Assembly (NCBI GenBank): GCA_902702965.1
Contig: CACRXP010000001.1
Location: 2,572,257 to 2,636,256, forward strand
DNA: 64,000 nucleotides
Source of the DNA: Spirometra erinaceieuropaei
Taxonomy: Eukaryota; Platyhelminthes; Cestoda; Diphyllobothriidea; Diphyllobothriidae
Direction of reading: 5' to 3'
Below, one piece after another: positions 25,201-37,200 of the stretch (its first letter is position 1; each line of letters starts with the position of its first letter). Position numbers and translations under genes: made by a program. Below the pieces are notes generated by a model. It had not been told where the DNA came from, ran no database searches, and saw only the letters and a program-made list of their open reading frames with translations.

Positions 25201-28200
25201 ATGGACACTGTAACCAATCTGGTGGACAATGATCCAGGACTCTGTCCAACAGTGCCAGTCGGTCCTCATTCAATTAGATTGGAGAGGTAGTAAAACTCGA
25301 AAGATGCCAAAAATAAAAATATCTTTTTCGAAGACGAAAAACTAATAGTCTTTGTCTAATGTCCTACGGAGCCAAGCTTATTCAACTTCCCTGCATGTTT
25401 CCCAAGATGCCTTGACGGTAGTATGGCTGACCTCATCAGGGGTAAGCAGAAGCGTACAGACAACCATGGACGCCGCGTGTCAAGGTCCTCGAGCTTGCTT
25501 CCATGAACCCATAAAATCATCCGGCACGATAGAGTCTCTCGCACTGTCGGACAGAGCTAAACAGTCAGCACATGTTGTGGTCTCGTCAGTGGTCATTGCT
25601 GTCTGCGTGAACAATCTAGGACTCTGTACGTTACAAATCGCTTTTCCAAATCTTTCCCTCTTCTCCCAACTACGACTTGACTCTTTGATGGTGGGGGTGG
25701 TAGCAGTAGTAGTAGTGGTGATGGTGGCGGTGGTGGTGGGGTGGTGGTGGTGGTGGTGGTGGTGATGGTGGTGGTGGTGGTAAAGGCACACATATACTGC
25801 CTTAACCGTTATAGGGCGATGATTGCGAAGTTGCCGAGTACACTCAGAAAAACTTGCAGTTTTTGCTCTTTCGCATAGTATTGTCCAGTTTTGATTGACA
25901 AACGGCAACAGACCCCAACTATGACGTGATCAGGAAAGAACCAGGTTTTTTAATATATTAATTTCGGATACCTCAAATTCCTGTAATTGAAATTAGACAA
26001 GAAAGGGTTCAGCAGGAAGGGCTATGCTTGGAGGTAGCACTGTATTCTTTCTGGACTGCACTCCGCAATGTGCAGTTTGAATAACTCAAAGTAGGCTCAA
26101 AAAGAGCCTCTGGAATTCTTGGCCAGAGGGTATGGCGTACAGTTAGCTATATATCGGTCCAAGAGATAATTTAGGTTGGGTGGTTTGTCTGTCGACAATA
26201 TAGTTCAGAGAACACGTAGTGCTGGTCGATGTGTAAGTATTCGGGACTTTGGCTGTTGAACATCTGAGAAGAAAAATACATTTAACAAAAATATCATCCG
26301 AACCAACGCTTTTTGTAAGTAGAGAAGAAAACCGCAACTGTTGGGCAAACTCTATAGTCTCTGGTGACATTTCGTACTACAGGCTTCTCAAAGGCCTAAA
26401 ATACGTGCAAACTGGACTCTGTGCTGTCCTATCCAGGAAAGATAATCGAGAAGTCACCGAGCATGATCTACAAACAGGCCGGTAACAATGTAACACCTTC
26501 ATCCTAAATCACACTCACGGGACTGCAATAGTAACATTTTTCGTCTTTAATATTGATATGCGACACTGACTTTTCCCGCGTGATACAGACTGCCTTCTGC
26601 TCGTGAGAAAGGATATCTAAGGAAACCGAATCTTTCTTGGCTTTAACGCCTTTGTTATTAGAGCGTCAACAAGTGTAATATTAGAAAAGGTTGAAGAATC
26701 TAGTTATGATCGCGGATCACTCTGCGGCACTGATGCTACGGAGTTGTGGAATCATCGATCTTGTTCTAATTTGTGCTAACTCATGAAATGTCGGCCGAAA
26801 TTCTGATATGAGTTTTCAGGTCGAAGGAATTACTTAACTAGTGTAGTAATAGTAGTCATCTTGCAGCATAATCCCATGATAATTCAGCTACTTCGGGGTG
26901 TCGGCTTTTGAACGAACTTCTTTCCGGCCGTCTGTAAACACTACACTCTGTAAAAAATGGCTACTTATATAATATGAATTCGCTTCACCGATTTCCGATG
27001 CCTTATATATTTAAATATATTTCATGGAAAACATGCATACATATACACATTCTTTTACTCAATTGGTAGAAAACTACCGCTTCTTTAAATTCCATATTTG
27101 AAGGAAGAGTGTGATTCGGTTTTAAAGAACTTTTCCAACTTTTGAATAATCTTGAACCCCACCTGCATTCAGGGTTTCCGTGTATGAAAAATCCTACATT
27201 TCTGTACGGTATAAAAATGAAACCATATGGGCCTCATAAAACTTAGCAATGCATTTTAGCCATATCTTAAACTTTACAAGCAACCTTGGTAAATACAGAG
27301 GCACGATGTTTTATGAACGGACACTTCACGGTCTTAAAAAATCCCATAGGTATAAATTTTTTGAAACTGAATTACGCCCTTCCTTCGATTACAAAATTTA
27401 AAGAAGACGTAGTTTTCCACCAATTGAATAAAACAATAAATAAATGTTTGCATGTTTTCCATGAAATATATTTGACTTTAGAAGGGCATCGAAAATCGGT
27501 GAGACAAATTCATACTACATAAGTAGCCATTTTTTACAGAGTGTTGTGTTTGCAGGCGGCCGGAAACAAGTTCGGTCAAAAGCCGACATCCTGAAGTAAC
27601 TGATTTATCATGGGATTATGCGGCATGATGATTGATATTACAAGCCTACTTAAGTGATCTCCTCGAGTCGAAAACGTATTTCAGAATTTTGGTTAACATT
27701 TCATGAGTTAGCACATCTACTGCAATAGGTCGCGATCGACGTGTTGCACACCTTTTAGACTATCATGATGCCTATTTTTACCTGCCATCTGTGCACGAAC
27801 TGCCGCTACTGAAAGGGTGATCCAGTGCGCACAGACCTGGGATCAAAAGTTGTTTTTGTGTTCAATTTGAAGGTCCACTGTTACCAAGTTTATAAGGCGT
27901 TCTTCTTTAAACTTTGTCAACCAATTGGAAAATTTATACTTTATAAAGTGACTTGCAGAATAAAGTTTTCGGAAAATATATACATTAGCAATGGTTCGGT
28001 AGTGCGCAATGGCCAAATTTATAGATTCGGGCATGAGTGTGGGGTCCGGTTGATTACCAATCATCAGTGAATCAAGTCATTTCTACTACGTCGACTTTTC
28101 TCCTCTCATAGAGGAAAAAGACTCACGACTTCAAAATCATACATGACAACTAAGGATCAACCCAGTCACGGCGAACTCATTTTTCAAAATACCCAGAAAA

Positions 28201-31200
28201 GCCAGTGTTATAGCACGACTGCACTGCTCTGCACATCCCTTCCTGACCCATATCATACACGTAGAGCATGTCAGTTGTAGCTAAGATCGACTACAGTCAA
28301 CGCATTCGCAATTTGTAGGGGCTGCCTCATAAACGTCCTTGTAAAGGCGCGTCCTCTGATTCACAAGTAGAAAATTCATCCATTTTGTAGGGTAAATTGC
28401 GGATTTCGTAGTCTGCCATGGAGTTCTACAACATTAGCGGCAATAAACGATTAGCTAGATTCGTAATTTGTTCGTCAATTCCAACAGTTAGCATAAACTT
28501 ATCCGAAAATGCTGTTCACAGAATAAGCGTCCATTCGGACGTTTTGCCTTTTCTGTGAAGCCTTTTGACGAAAAAATCGCGCACGCCAAATTCGTCAAAG
28601 ACGAAGTAATTCCCGAAGCCAACTGACGACTGAAGACCAAAATGTCAGAAAGGAAATGGTTTAAAATATCGGAAAATTTAGAAAGTCTTGTAAAAAGAGG
28701 CGTGACATTTACATCCTTTGGCGAGCGCAAAGTCAGACCGCGTTCGCCCAAGACTTCACAGTCGACAGATGTTAAACGGCGTGCGAAAGTCTATGGAGAA
28801 GTCAGGCATGTTGTCTATTAGGTTGGTAATACCATGATATCGCTATCATTCAAAACCCCTATCATGAGATCAATTCAGGAAGGTAAATAAATGAATGAAC
28901 ATTCCGAAATGATTTCCTTACCTCGACACATACCGGCACACCTAATGCCCCAAGAGGTCTGTTGCATTCAATTACGTTCAGTTGCCGACCTCTGTCCGAA
29001 GCGACTCTCGGCCCGATGGCAGCTCTGGCAGGCAACTGTGACTGGTCCATGCCGCGAACATCATCCTCAGGGTACTCAGGGCGATATAGCGGGTCGTAGG
29101 ACTCATACGCAACCTGCGTATCACGTTTTGACCGGCTGGCGCGCCCGTAATGGAGGTTGCTCGTGACGGGGCTCCGGTCCACTGCGTTCAGACGCAGCAT
29201 GTTAATTGCCCAATCAGGAGTAAAGCAAGTGCCTCGCTGCTGACCTTCGGCGCTAATGACCTTGAGGGAAAACCGGAAGAAAGTTGGTGTAAAGCTGACA
29301 TACCTGCATATTTTATAAAGGCCGTCTATCCCTGGGAGGATGGGACTAGACACTAGAAAGTAGATCTGCGCGAAATGCCATCGTACCTGGGAATGCTGAC
29401 CGTATAGAAAGCAGAATCTTACTGAGTCAAAATTTACGTAAGGTCACGCCTCCTCCATTTTTCTATTAAAACGGTTCTCGGAAATAATCTAAGCCAATTT
29501 TCGATTTAACATTCTCTCACAACCGGTCAGCTGATGACAAATCCATTTATCTCGGGAACTTTCTCTTGCTTAGTCCGCAACCGACATTTCCGATTGTGAC
29601 TGATACAGAGGCTGGAAATCTAAATCCCTCTTTAACTGCACATTTAGTATCGTCTCCTATTGAAATCTATCCTTTATTGCCGGAAAATGTTTTTTTGCGT
29701 GCCAATTTGACAATCATCAACTAGTCACGAAATACTCTGCTAAGAAATGCGGGCTACATATTAAAATTGTCCACTACCTTAGCGAGCGACAGTGAATGAG
29801 AAAGGTGGAAAAAGTCTCGATCTTTGTGTTGAAGATTTTCAGCTGACACTTGGCTAGTCAATAGATTCACTCAGAGTTAAGTGTGAAGTCGGTCCTGCCC
29901 TCAATGACTGCCGAATTGTCATGGGATGATGGATTAAACGAGTTCCTACAAGCACCGGCGGATGTTCTTGATAGTATGGGCCTTGACAGATGCTTAACCG
30001 TTTATTCGACCGAAATTATAACTAGTAGAAGAAGGGCTGAACAAAGGCGGACTAAAATACCGCAACACTTAATAACGCCCTTTTTACGGCGCCATTTCGA
30101 TATCGCGCTCACTCGCACGATATTTCGTCGATTGCGATCGATAAGGATTACCACCGCCCTCGAAAAGGCGCAGTGATGACTTCCGCGTGAATTTGTTTAT
30201 AATGAAACACACCTGCGCCAAATCTACGTAGTTCAATGTTAGCACGCCTACCGTATTATGGTGGCAAACGGCAGTCAATGTGGGCGGAGATGGACGTGAT
30301 CGCAGTGGCTGAGAAAGATAAACCGGCGACATAACCCTGCCAACACATGACTTAACCTCAAATAACAGGCTTAAATGCGGAGGTTTGAGATATCATATGA
30401 TCCAGGGCGCATGATGATGAGCCCCTTTCGACCCTATCTATCTCGTCAGCTAGCATCTTTTCCCGCCACGGATTAGCACATGGTAAATTCAAGCACATTA
30501 TATTGCATATTGGAGAGGTGTGAGTCGGAATGCCGTTCTTGCAAAGTTGACCTCCGAGCCCGTCGGCTGATGAGGAGTGGGATTAGGCGCTGGAGCTGGC
30601 GTCGTATAGAGCCCTTGCCTAACGCGTGTCACAGCCATGCATAACGCTAAGAGAGGACCCGCGTAGACTCGGCGCGATTTATCTGGGGGGAACTAAGGCC
30701 CTAAAGTGCCCTATATTTACAGTCGCACTGTATACGTAAGGCAGAACAAGACTGGACAAGCACAGGAAACGTTTGTTTATTTGCCTGAGCTTTCGAACTC
30801 ATGCAGCAGTCCATTGTCAAGGACGAAGGCCGCATCAGAGCAGAAAATAATTATAAGAGGTTTGTTAGATGTTTTGGCAGATTTTGAATAATTCATATTG
30901 ACCCAATTGTGAAAAACCCGGAGCCTCGGTGGGATTCGAACAGTAAGAGGACTTTTATACAGCCAACGCTCAAACCCTTGAACTACGAGGCCCCACCGGG
31001 CGATGCGAGTTTAATCACATTTGGGTCAAGTTACCCGCCCAACCTACTGCAACGTCTGGAATCCACCAAATCTGGTACAGTAAGTTGACTGCCTAAGCAG
31101 AATTTCCAAAGTAATTCACCTAGAATCCACCAGACGCCTACCAGACTCACGTAATTCATAGATGTTTTGGCAGATTTTTAATAATTCACATTGACCCAGT

Positions 31201-34200
31201 TGTGAAAAGCTCGGCACCTTCCCCTTACTGCGGGGGTTCGAATCCCACCGAGGCGCTGAGTTTTCACAATTGGGTCAATACGAATTATGGGAGGTTTGCC
31301 AATCAGTTATGCAGGTATGTGGAGGTGGCTACTCAGGGTTCTGCGTGTTGGTGCCACGTCGGTGTCAATTGATCGAATTCTCATTTGTGGCCCAAATTTC
31401 AATCAATTTTCGGCCTCTCTTGTTTTAGGCGCAGGTGATTATGTTGTTGGCTGCGGAATTGAACTCCTGACTTGTTCCGAAGGAGTGAACGACCACTTGC
31501 GATAGTCGTCATCCGTCACTCAGCCAGTTCTTGTTCGTATATGCGCGACTCGAGCATGCGTTCCGTCTGACTTGTGTAGCTTTAAGGACAGTTTATGCAC
31601 AGGATGCGATGCATTACGCCTGGTCGTTTCCTCGGATATAATCGGTGTTTGATTTTCATGACAGCTGAAATCTAAACATCCGCCTCCATTCATCAGTTAT
31701 ACTGTTTCGCAAGTTTGTTCTTGTCGTCCTCCTGCTATCATCATCATACTCACGATTTTGGGTACTTCTGTTAGTCTTCCGGGTCCCCTCCGCATGCTGA
31801 ATAGCAGCATTTGTCCAACAGCATGTCCACTGATTGGTTATTTCAACCGTGTGGACTACTGATTTTGTGGTTTGTGCACAACGGCCCCCCCGGGACAGGA
31901 CCTCAAGCTGAAGAGGTTAGCCGACACGGTCAGTGTGGGCGTTCCGCGTTCGAAAAGGCTTTACAGACAGATAGTCATTCAGGCGTGTTTCGTTATTTTA
32001 CATTCCTGGCTGAAGACCTCGAGGGCTAAAATTCAACAAATGTATCGCGAGGTCTGTTCTTGAGTATACGTCCATTTCTGTTGACTGAGATTACAAAATC
32101 ACATTTAAAATTATCTTGCTGAAATTGAAGTTCCTCTCATAAAGGCAAAAAGGCGTTGAGTCAGGACGTATGGTTTAGTAATCTACGGTCTCATACCTCC
32201 GGAAGAACGGGAATTCGCAGAGGTGACCCCCCACTGGGACCCACTGATCGGATGACGTCGAGCAGATAGACGAGAAAATCACCCTCTTGTGTCTGGACCG
32301 GTACACTGAGGTTGACCCAAATGTTCTCCATCGGTGAGGGTCCGCTATTGGAGACAAGGAAGATGTGTTTCACCTCAGGCCCCAAACTCTCTGGATGAAC
32401 CCGTTGACGTTCAATGAATTGCGAAGAGAAATTGCGTGTGTCGATGATGGTGCGGTCAACAGAGGATGAGGAGATCTAAAAAGGGGGAAGAGGTGGTCGT
32501 TAAATCCATAGTAGAAAGGGACGGCAAAGTTGCCAGATCCCTAAACTCCTGAAGACGACCGTAGACCTCCAACCAATCCAACTGTTTAGGGGGGGGGGGC
32601 AAAGACCTAATAAACTTTCTATGATCCTTCGTAAGGATTCTTAGCAGGCAGATCGTTCCAGCAACCAAACATTCTTGGGAAAGCTACCTTCTTTCATTTC
32701 ATGAAGTGTATGGGTGAAACACAGGGAGACATGCCACTCAGTAAGAGACAACATAGGGAAAAGAAATGTGCGCGACATATATTTGCAGCTGGTGTCGTTA
32801 TCTGGCCATATTTAAGGCAAAAATAGTCTGCTTGGCTACATGTTTTATCCCAGGCAAGGAGTGGGATTAGAACAGACTTGCGCATATGTTAATTATGAAG
32901 GTGAGGACTCATGCGTCATCAGACACCCGCCCACCATCCCTCTGTAGACAAATTTATGACTGGCAATGAGATCGAGGGTTCAGCGACAAAGCCAGCATTT
33001 CGCCCCATCTTCGCTGTCACATATCCTAGACCTTCTGATTTCTCACAGTAACAAAACAGAGAACCTGGACAGTCAATCAGACAGGAGGGTCAACACACTG
33101 TTTCAAGTCTGACGAAACATTTAATTAATCTTGAGGTAAGGGGGAATTGTAACCAACAGAACGCCAATCACACATTATCTAACCGCGTGCGTTTGGTAGC
33201 CATCGATGAATTCTGATTTCGAGACGAGTCTCAGACAATTCCATCATGCGCACGACGGGCATGTGGGTCCCTGGGAACTGTCAGGGTATGAACATTTTAT
33301 CTCTAACACCTGTCGCTATATTATAGTCGTGATGAAACTAGGATCGGTCGGTTTTTTCCAATTTAAAGTTCACTTGTAGGCTAGAGATCATTGTAAAGAA
33401 ATCGGTAGTGACAAATCTTACCTCTACGTTGGCGAACAACTGCAGGTCGTAGGTGAAATGTGCCTTTACTTCCTCCGCATTCAGGTTCTCATTGTCGCTC
33501 GTTATCTCAGCAGTGACGGTCAGGGACTCGGGAGGTTGCCAGAGTGCCTCAACTTCGTCAGTATCTGTCCGTTTCGCGCTAGCTTGTTTTGATATCCCAT
33601 GAGCTACCGAACCGACAGCTAGGTTAGATTTAGTACCCACCAGGGGTTGAAAGACTCCTGAAGTACTCAGTTGGAAGACGAACTTGTCCCATTGTGAGTT
33701 AGCGAAGGCAAAGGGATTAGGCAGATTGCACACAACCGTGGTGACCTGAAATGTTGAATGGGAAAAAGGGGCCATGAATGTCGTAATCAGATGCGCAAAA
33801 CAGTATTCCCAGAAAGTGGGTAAAAATAAATTCCTTGTCTCACTATAATTGAGGAGATTTTTCGAAAGTCGTGTCTTAGAGCTTATCGAATAAGGGACAA
33901 AGATTGCACTACAGAACAGGAGTTAGAGAGGATATAATGCGTCAGGCTCCATTTCATACAACAAAGCGTGGGTAACAACAATAGGCATCGATTCCTGTCA
34001 GAATGGACCGCGTTGTGGTGAGTTTGGAACCAAAAGAGAGGGAAGATGTAAGGCTGCAAAGTCCAAGAAATGGGTAGCATGAGTTTGCAGTGGGCACAGT
34101 TTTCAACACCCTAAAGGAAGTGCTTGTGAGAGACTGCAGCACTAAAAGTTAGCTGATTTACAACAGTTATCTGACTGTCTACCCATGACTCAGTATGGGT

Positions 34201-37200
34201 AGTACAGTGTAATCTTCTCTTTTGGCCACTTTTTAAGGTCAGGACAGACAACCAACCCCAACTGTCACAAGTGGGATCGGACCTTTTTGTTTTCGGAAAG
34301 AGGGAAGATGCTCGCAGAAGGTTTTTTTGCACAAAAGCTTTAAGCGTTTACTCCACCAGGGTTGCATGTCTGCTAGAAAATCCCACGCATGTGCGAGTGC
34401 CTAGGCATATGACAGCAAATGAACAAATCAACTTCGGGACGCGGACTGATGGCTGAATCCTGCGAGAGCATCTGCGACTGGCTGGCCGAACCAGCGGCTC
34501 GATGCTGCATTCGATCTTGATTATGTCAGCCGGTTTGGGGGGCGTTAGGGGCCAAAAAACTCTCTGCGAGTTGGAAATCGACACCTTGTCCCTGCACGCA
34601 GTCATTTGTGAGGACTTTCTTTGTACGTCGGTTTCCGGGTAAGACGATTAGCCAAGGAAAACTCAGGTGGTACTCTAGCAAACTCGTCGAAGAGAGCAGA
34701 AAGTACCTCACAACCGGGGAAACAGGAAGTACATAAATGATGATCAACTCCACGCTCCAGTCTCCAATCTACCCAAATGTAGCCGAGCCCCTTGTAAAGG
34801 TCCTTCCTCGAGACCCCAACCGACTGTCTATTTTTTCTATTACAAAGGCCTCTTGCCCGTTTTTTTCTAATAACGGCGTCCAAATGACCTCGAAATTTGT
34901 CTTGATTTCGTTTTCGCTCATGATGAAGCAGATTGATACTTGAAATAACTCAGCCTTGAGGAATTCTAACTGAAAACCGAGAGCATTCGAATAACTAATG
35001 AGTTCAGTCAACAAATCGTCATATCAATAACGTCGGTGACCTCCGTCTAGTCGGCAGGTACTAGATGATTCGGCACTAGTTGAAGTGGGCCATTATGCCA
35101 TGCTCAGAGAAGATAGATGAAGAAGAAGCTATTTTGAGGAACGCCGCATGCAAAGTCAACAAACCCCCTGAACTGAATGCAGGCACTAAGATCTAGGCAA
35201 AGATTCTCAGGAGTCTTTTGACAGTCTATCATTGAATTATCAGAAGTCGGACTTATGGAGGCTGACGTAGCGATCTACATGGACCCTCCGACATTTACAT
35301 TGTTTTACAGTGGAACTAGACCTCTATAACCACCTTGATTTAATCGAACGGCTCACTAAATATCCTACCAACTTTTCCTCTTCAGAAAACGAACAGAGAC
35401 AAACCCGTAGGGTTGTTTTTTGCTGGCATCTTGGCTGTAACACATCAAACACAAGGGTTGTGTCCGTAAACTCCGACCTGCAAATTTAAATCGTCGAATC
35501 TCTGTTCACTTTTGAGAGCCCGGTTAGAAGTCCAAGCCCGCGAAACAGATGTGCCTGGGAGATGACGGCAACTCATCATTAAAATCCTCCCTCTGTCTTT
35601 GTTAACCTCTCGTGACTAAGATTCTCTGCGGCTTATTTTAGTGCAAGCTTCCGGTGTGGTAATAACACTATCTTTTGTTAAGTACACTGTCAGAACGCGA
35701 AATAACTGAACGAGGTGCCTGCACGATAGAGCTGCAGATAGAAACGTATGCAATGTGGCCTAGCCATTGAACACAGGGGCAGGCCGTGCAGAATGCCCCG
35801 TGTTCAAAGAGTGTACAAAGTGGTTCACGATGACCAATATACCGCGACCCCCCACGAACAACCAGGCGTCACGCCACTACCCAGCAGACTGTGCCCTGTC
35901 CATCACCAACGGCACGTCAATCGACACGCAGACGTATTATTAGAACCCTATCGTAGGAGGCAATAAACTTGCAACGCATTATTTGGGAGCATAAAATGCT
36001 GCCCGTCGGCAAATATGTACAGTAGGTGTGCCAACTCATGAAATGTTAACCGAAATTCCGAAATGCGTTTTCGTTCCGAAAAGATTACTTGAGTAGGGTT
36101 TTAACTTTAATCATCTTGCAGCATAATTCTATAATAATTCGGTTCCTCCGGGATGTCGGCTTTCGAATGATTCTCTATCCGGCCGCATGCATTAACCACA
36201 GTCTGTATAAATGACTACTTAATTAGCATGCATTTTTCTCATTGATTTTCGATGCCCTTAAAAATTCAATTATATTTCATAGAAAAATGAATATAAAAAT
36301 TCATTCTTTTTCTTATTTGGTTGAAAACTGCGTCTTCTTCTAACTTAATACTCGAAGGAAGGGTACGATTCGGTTTCAAAAACTTTTCCAATTGCTGCAT
36401 AATTTTGAATCCGACCAGCTGTTAAACTTGCATTCAGCGTTTCCAAAATACAAGTCATATATTTTCGCGTACGGAAAACCGCATGGTTCTTTACGGTATT
36501 AAGAAGAGACCATATAGGGTTCCTAAAGCTTAGCAGTGGATTTGAGCCATATTTTAAACTTTAGAAGTCACATTGGCAAATGTAGAGACACGATGGTTTA
36601 TGAACGGGCATTTCACGGTATTAAAAAATCTCATAATTAGAAACTTTTTGAAAACCGAATTATACCCTTTCATCGAGTATAAAATCGGACGAAGGCGCAA
36701 TTATCTACCACCTGTGTAAAAGAATGCATTTTTAGGCATGTTTTCTGTGAAATATGATTGAATTTTCAGGGGTATCGAAAATCAATAAGAAAAATGCATG
36801 CTACTTAAGTAGTCCGTTTGCAAACTGTGGTTAGTGCATGTGGCTGGAAAGAGATTCATTCGAAAGCCGGCATCCCGGGTAACTGAATTATTATAAAATT
36901 ATGCTGCAAGATTGTTAATTTTGCAACCCTTCCCCAGTAATCTTTTAGAAACGGAAACACCCTTCAGAATTTCGGGTAACATTTCATGGGTTTGCTGATA
37001 AAATGCGACATAACAGTAAAATGTCTGCAACCGGCCTTCGGAGTTTTATTCGTCTTAAGAATCTGATTAACATTTAAGGAATACGTTTCAGACTTTAGCA
37101 CGCCAGGTACGAAAAATAATCAATGACTTCGGGTTAAGTGAGACTATAAATACTACAAACTCTCCGCTTTGGTTGCTGAGATTGAACCCAACAACGTGTC

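Larger units (their letters stand above)
16205..28921 (-). other. Integrin intron 10 (12.7 kb)
   Basis: GTAAGG at the donor and TTTTTTTAG at the acceptor. It holds a SINE (16862-17035), a dispersed repeat (18495-18650), a fragment of fold-back family B (about 24007-24055), a GGT microsatellite (25688-25781) and a fold-back B element (26761-27724). Between these, 17036-18494, 18651-24006 and 27725-28921 show nothing I can assign. Confidence 0.8.
29261..32196 (-). other. Integrin intron 9
   Basis: GT-AG intron of 2936 bp containing the two tRNA-carrying inverted-repeat units near 30.9-31.3 kb. ORFs at 29883-30176, 31287-31505 and 31811-32063 show no recognisable domain. Confidence 0.75.

Noticed and set aside
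25480..25908. Long ORFs with poly-His, poly-Thr or poly-Val/Trp
   Set aside because: They are translations of the GGT microsatellite on both strands.
30923..30993. A functional tRNA-Tyr gene
   Set aside because: The T-stem is mispaired and the sequence sits inside an inverted-repeat unit, so a pseudogene is more likely.
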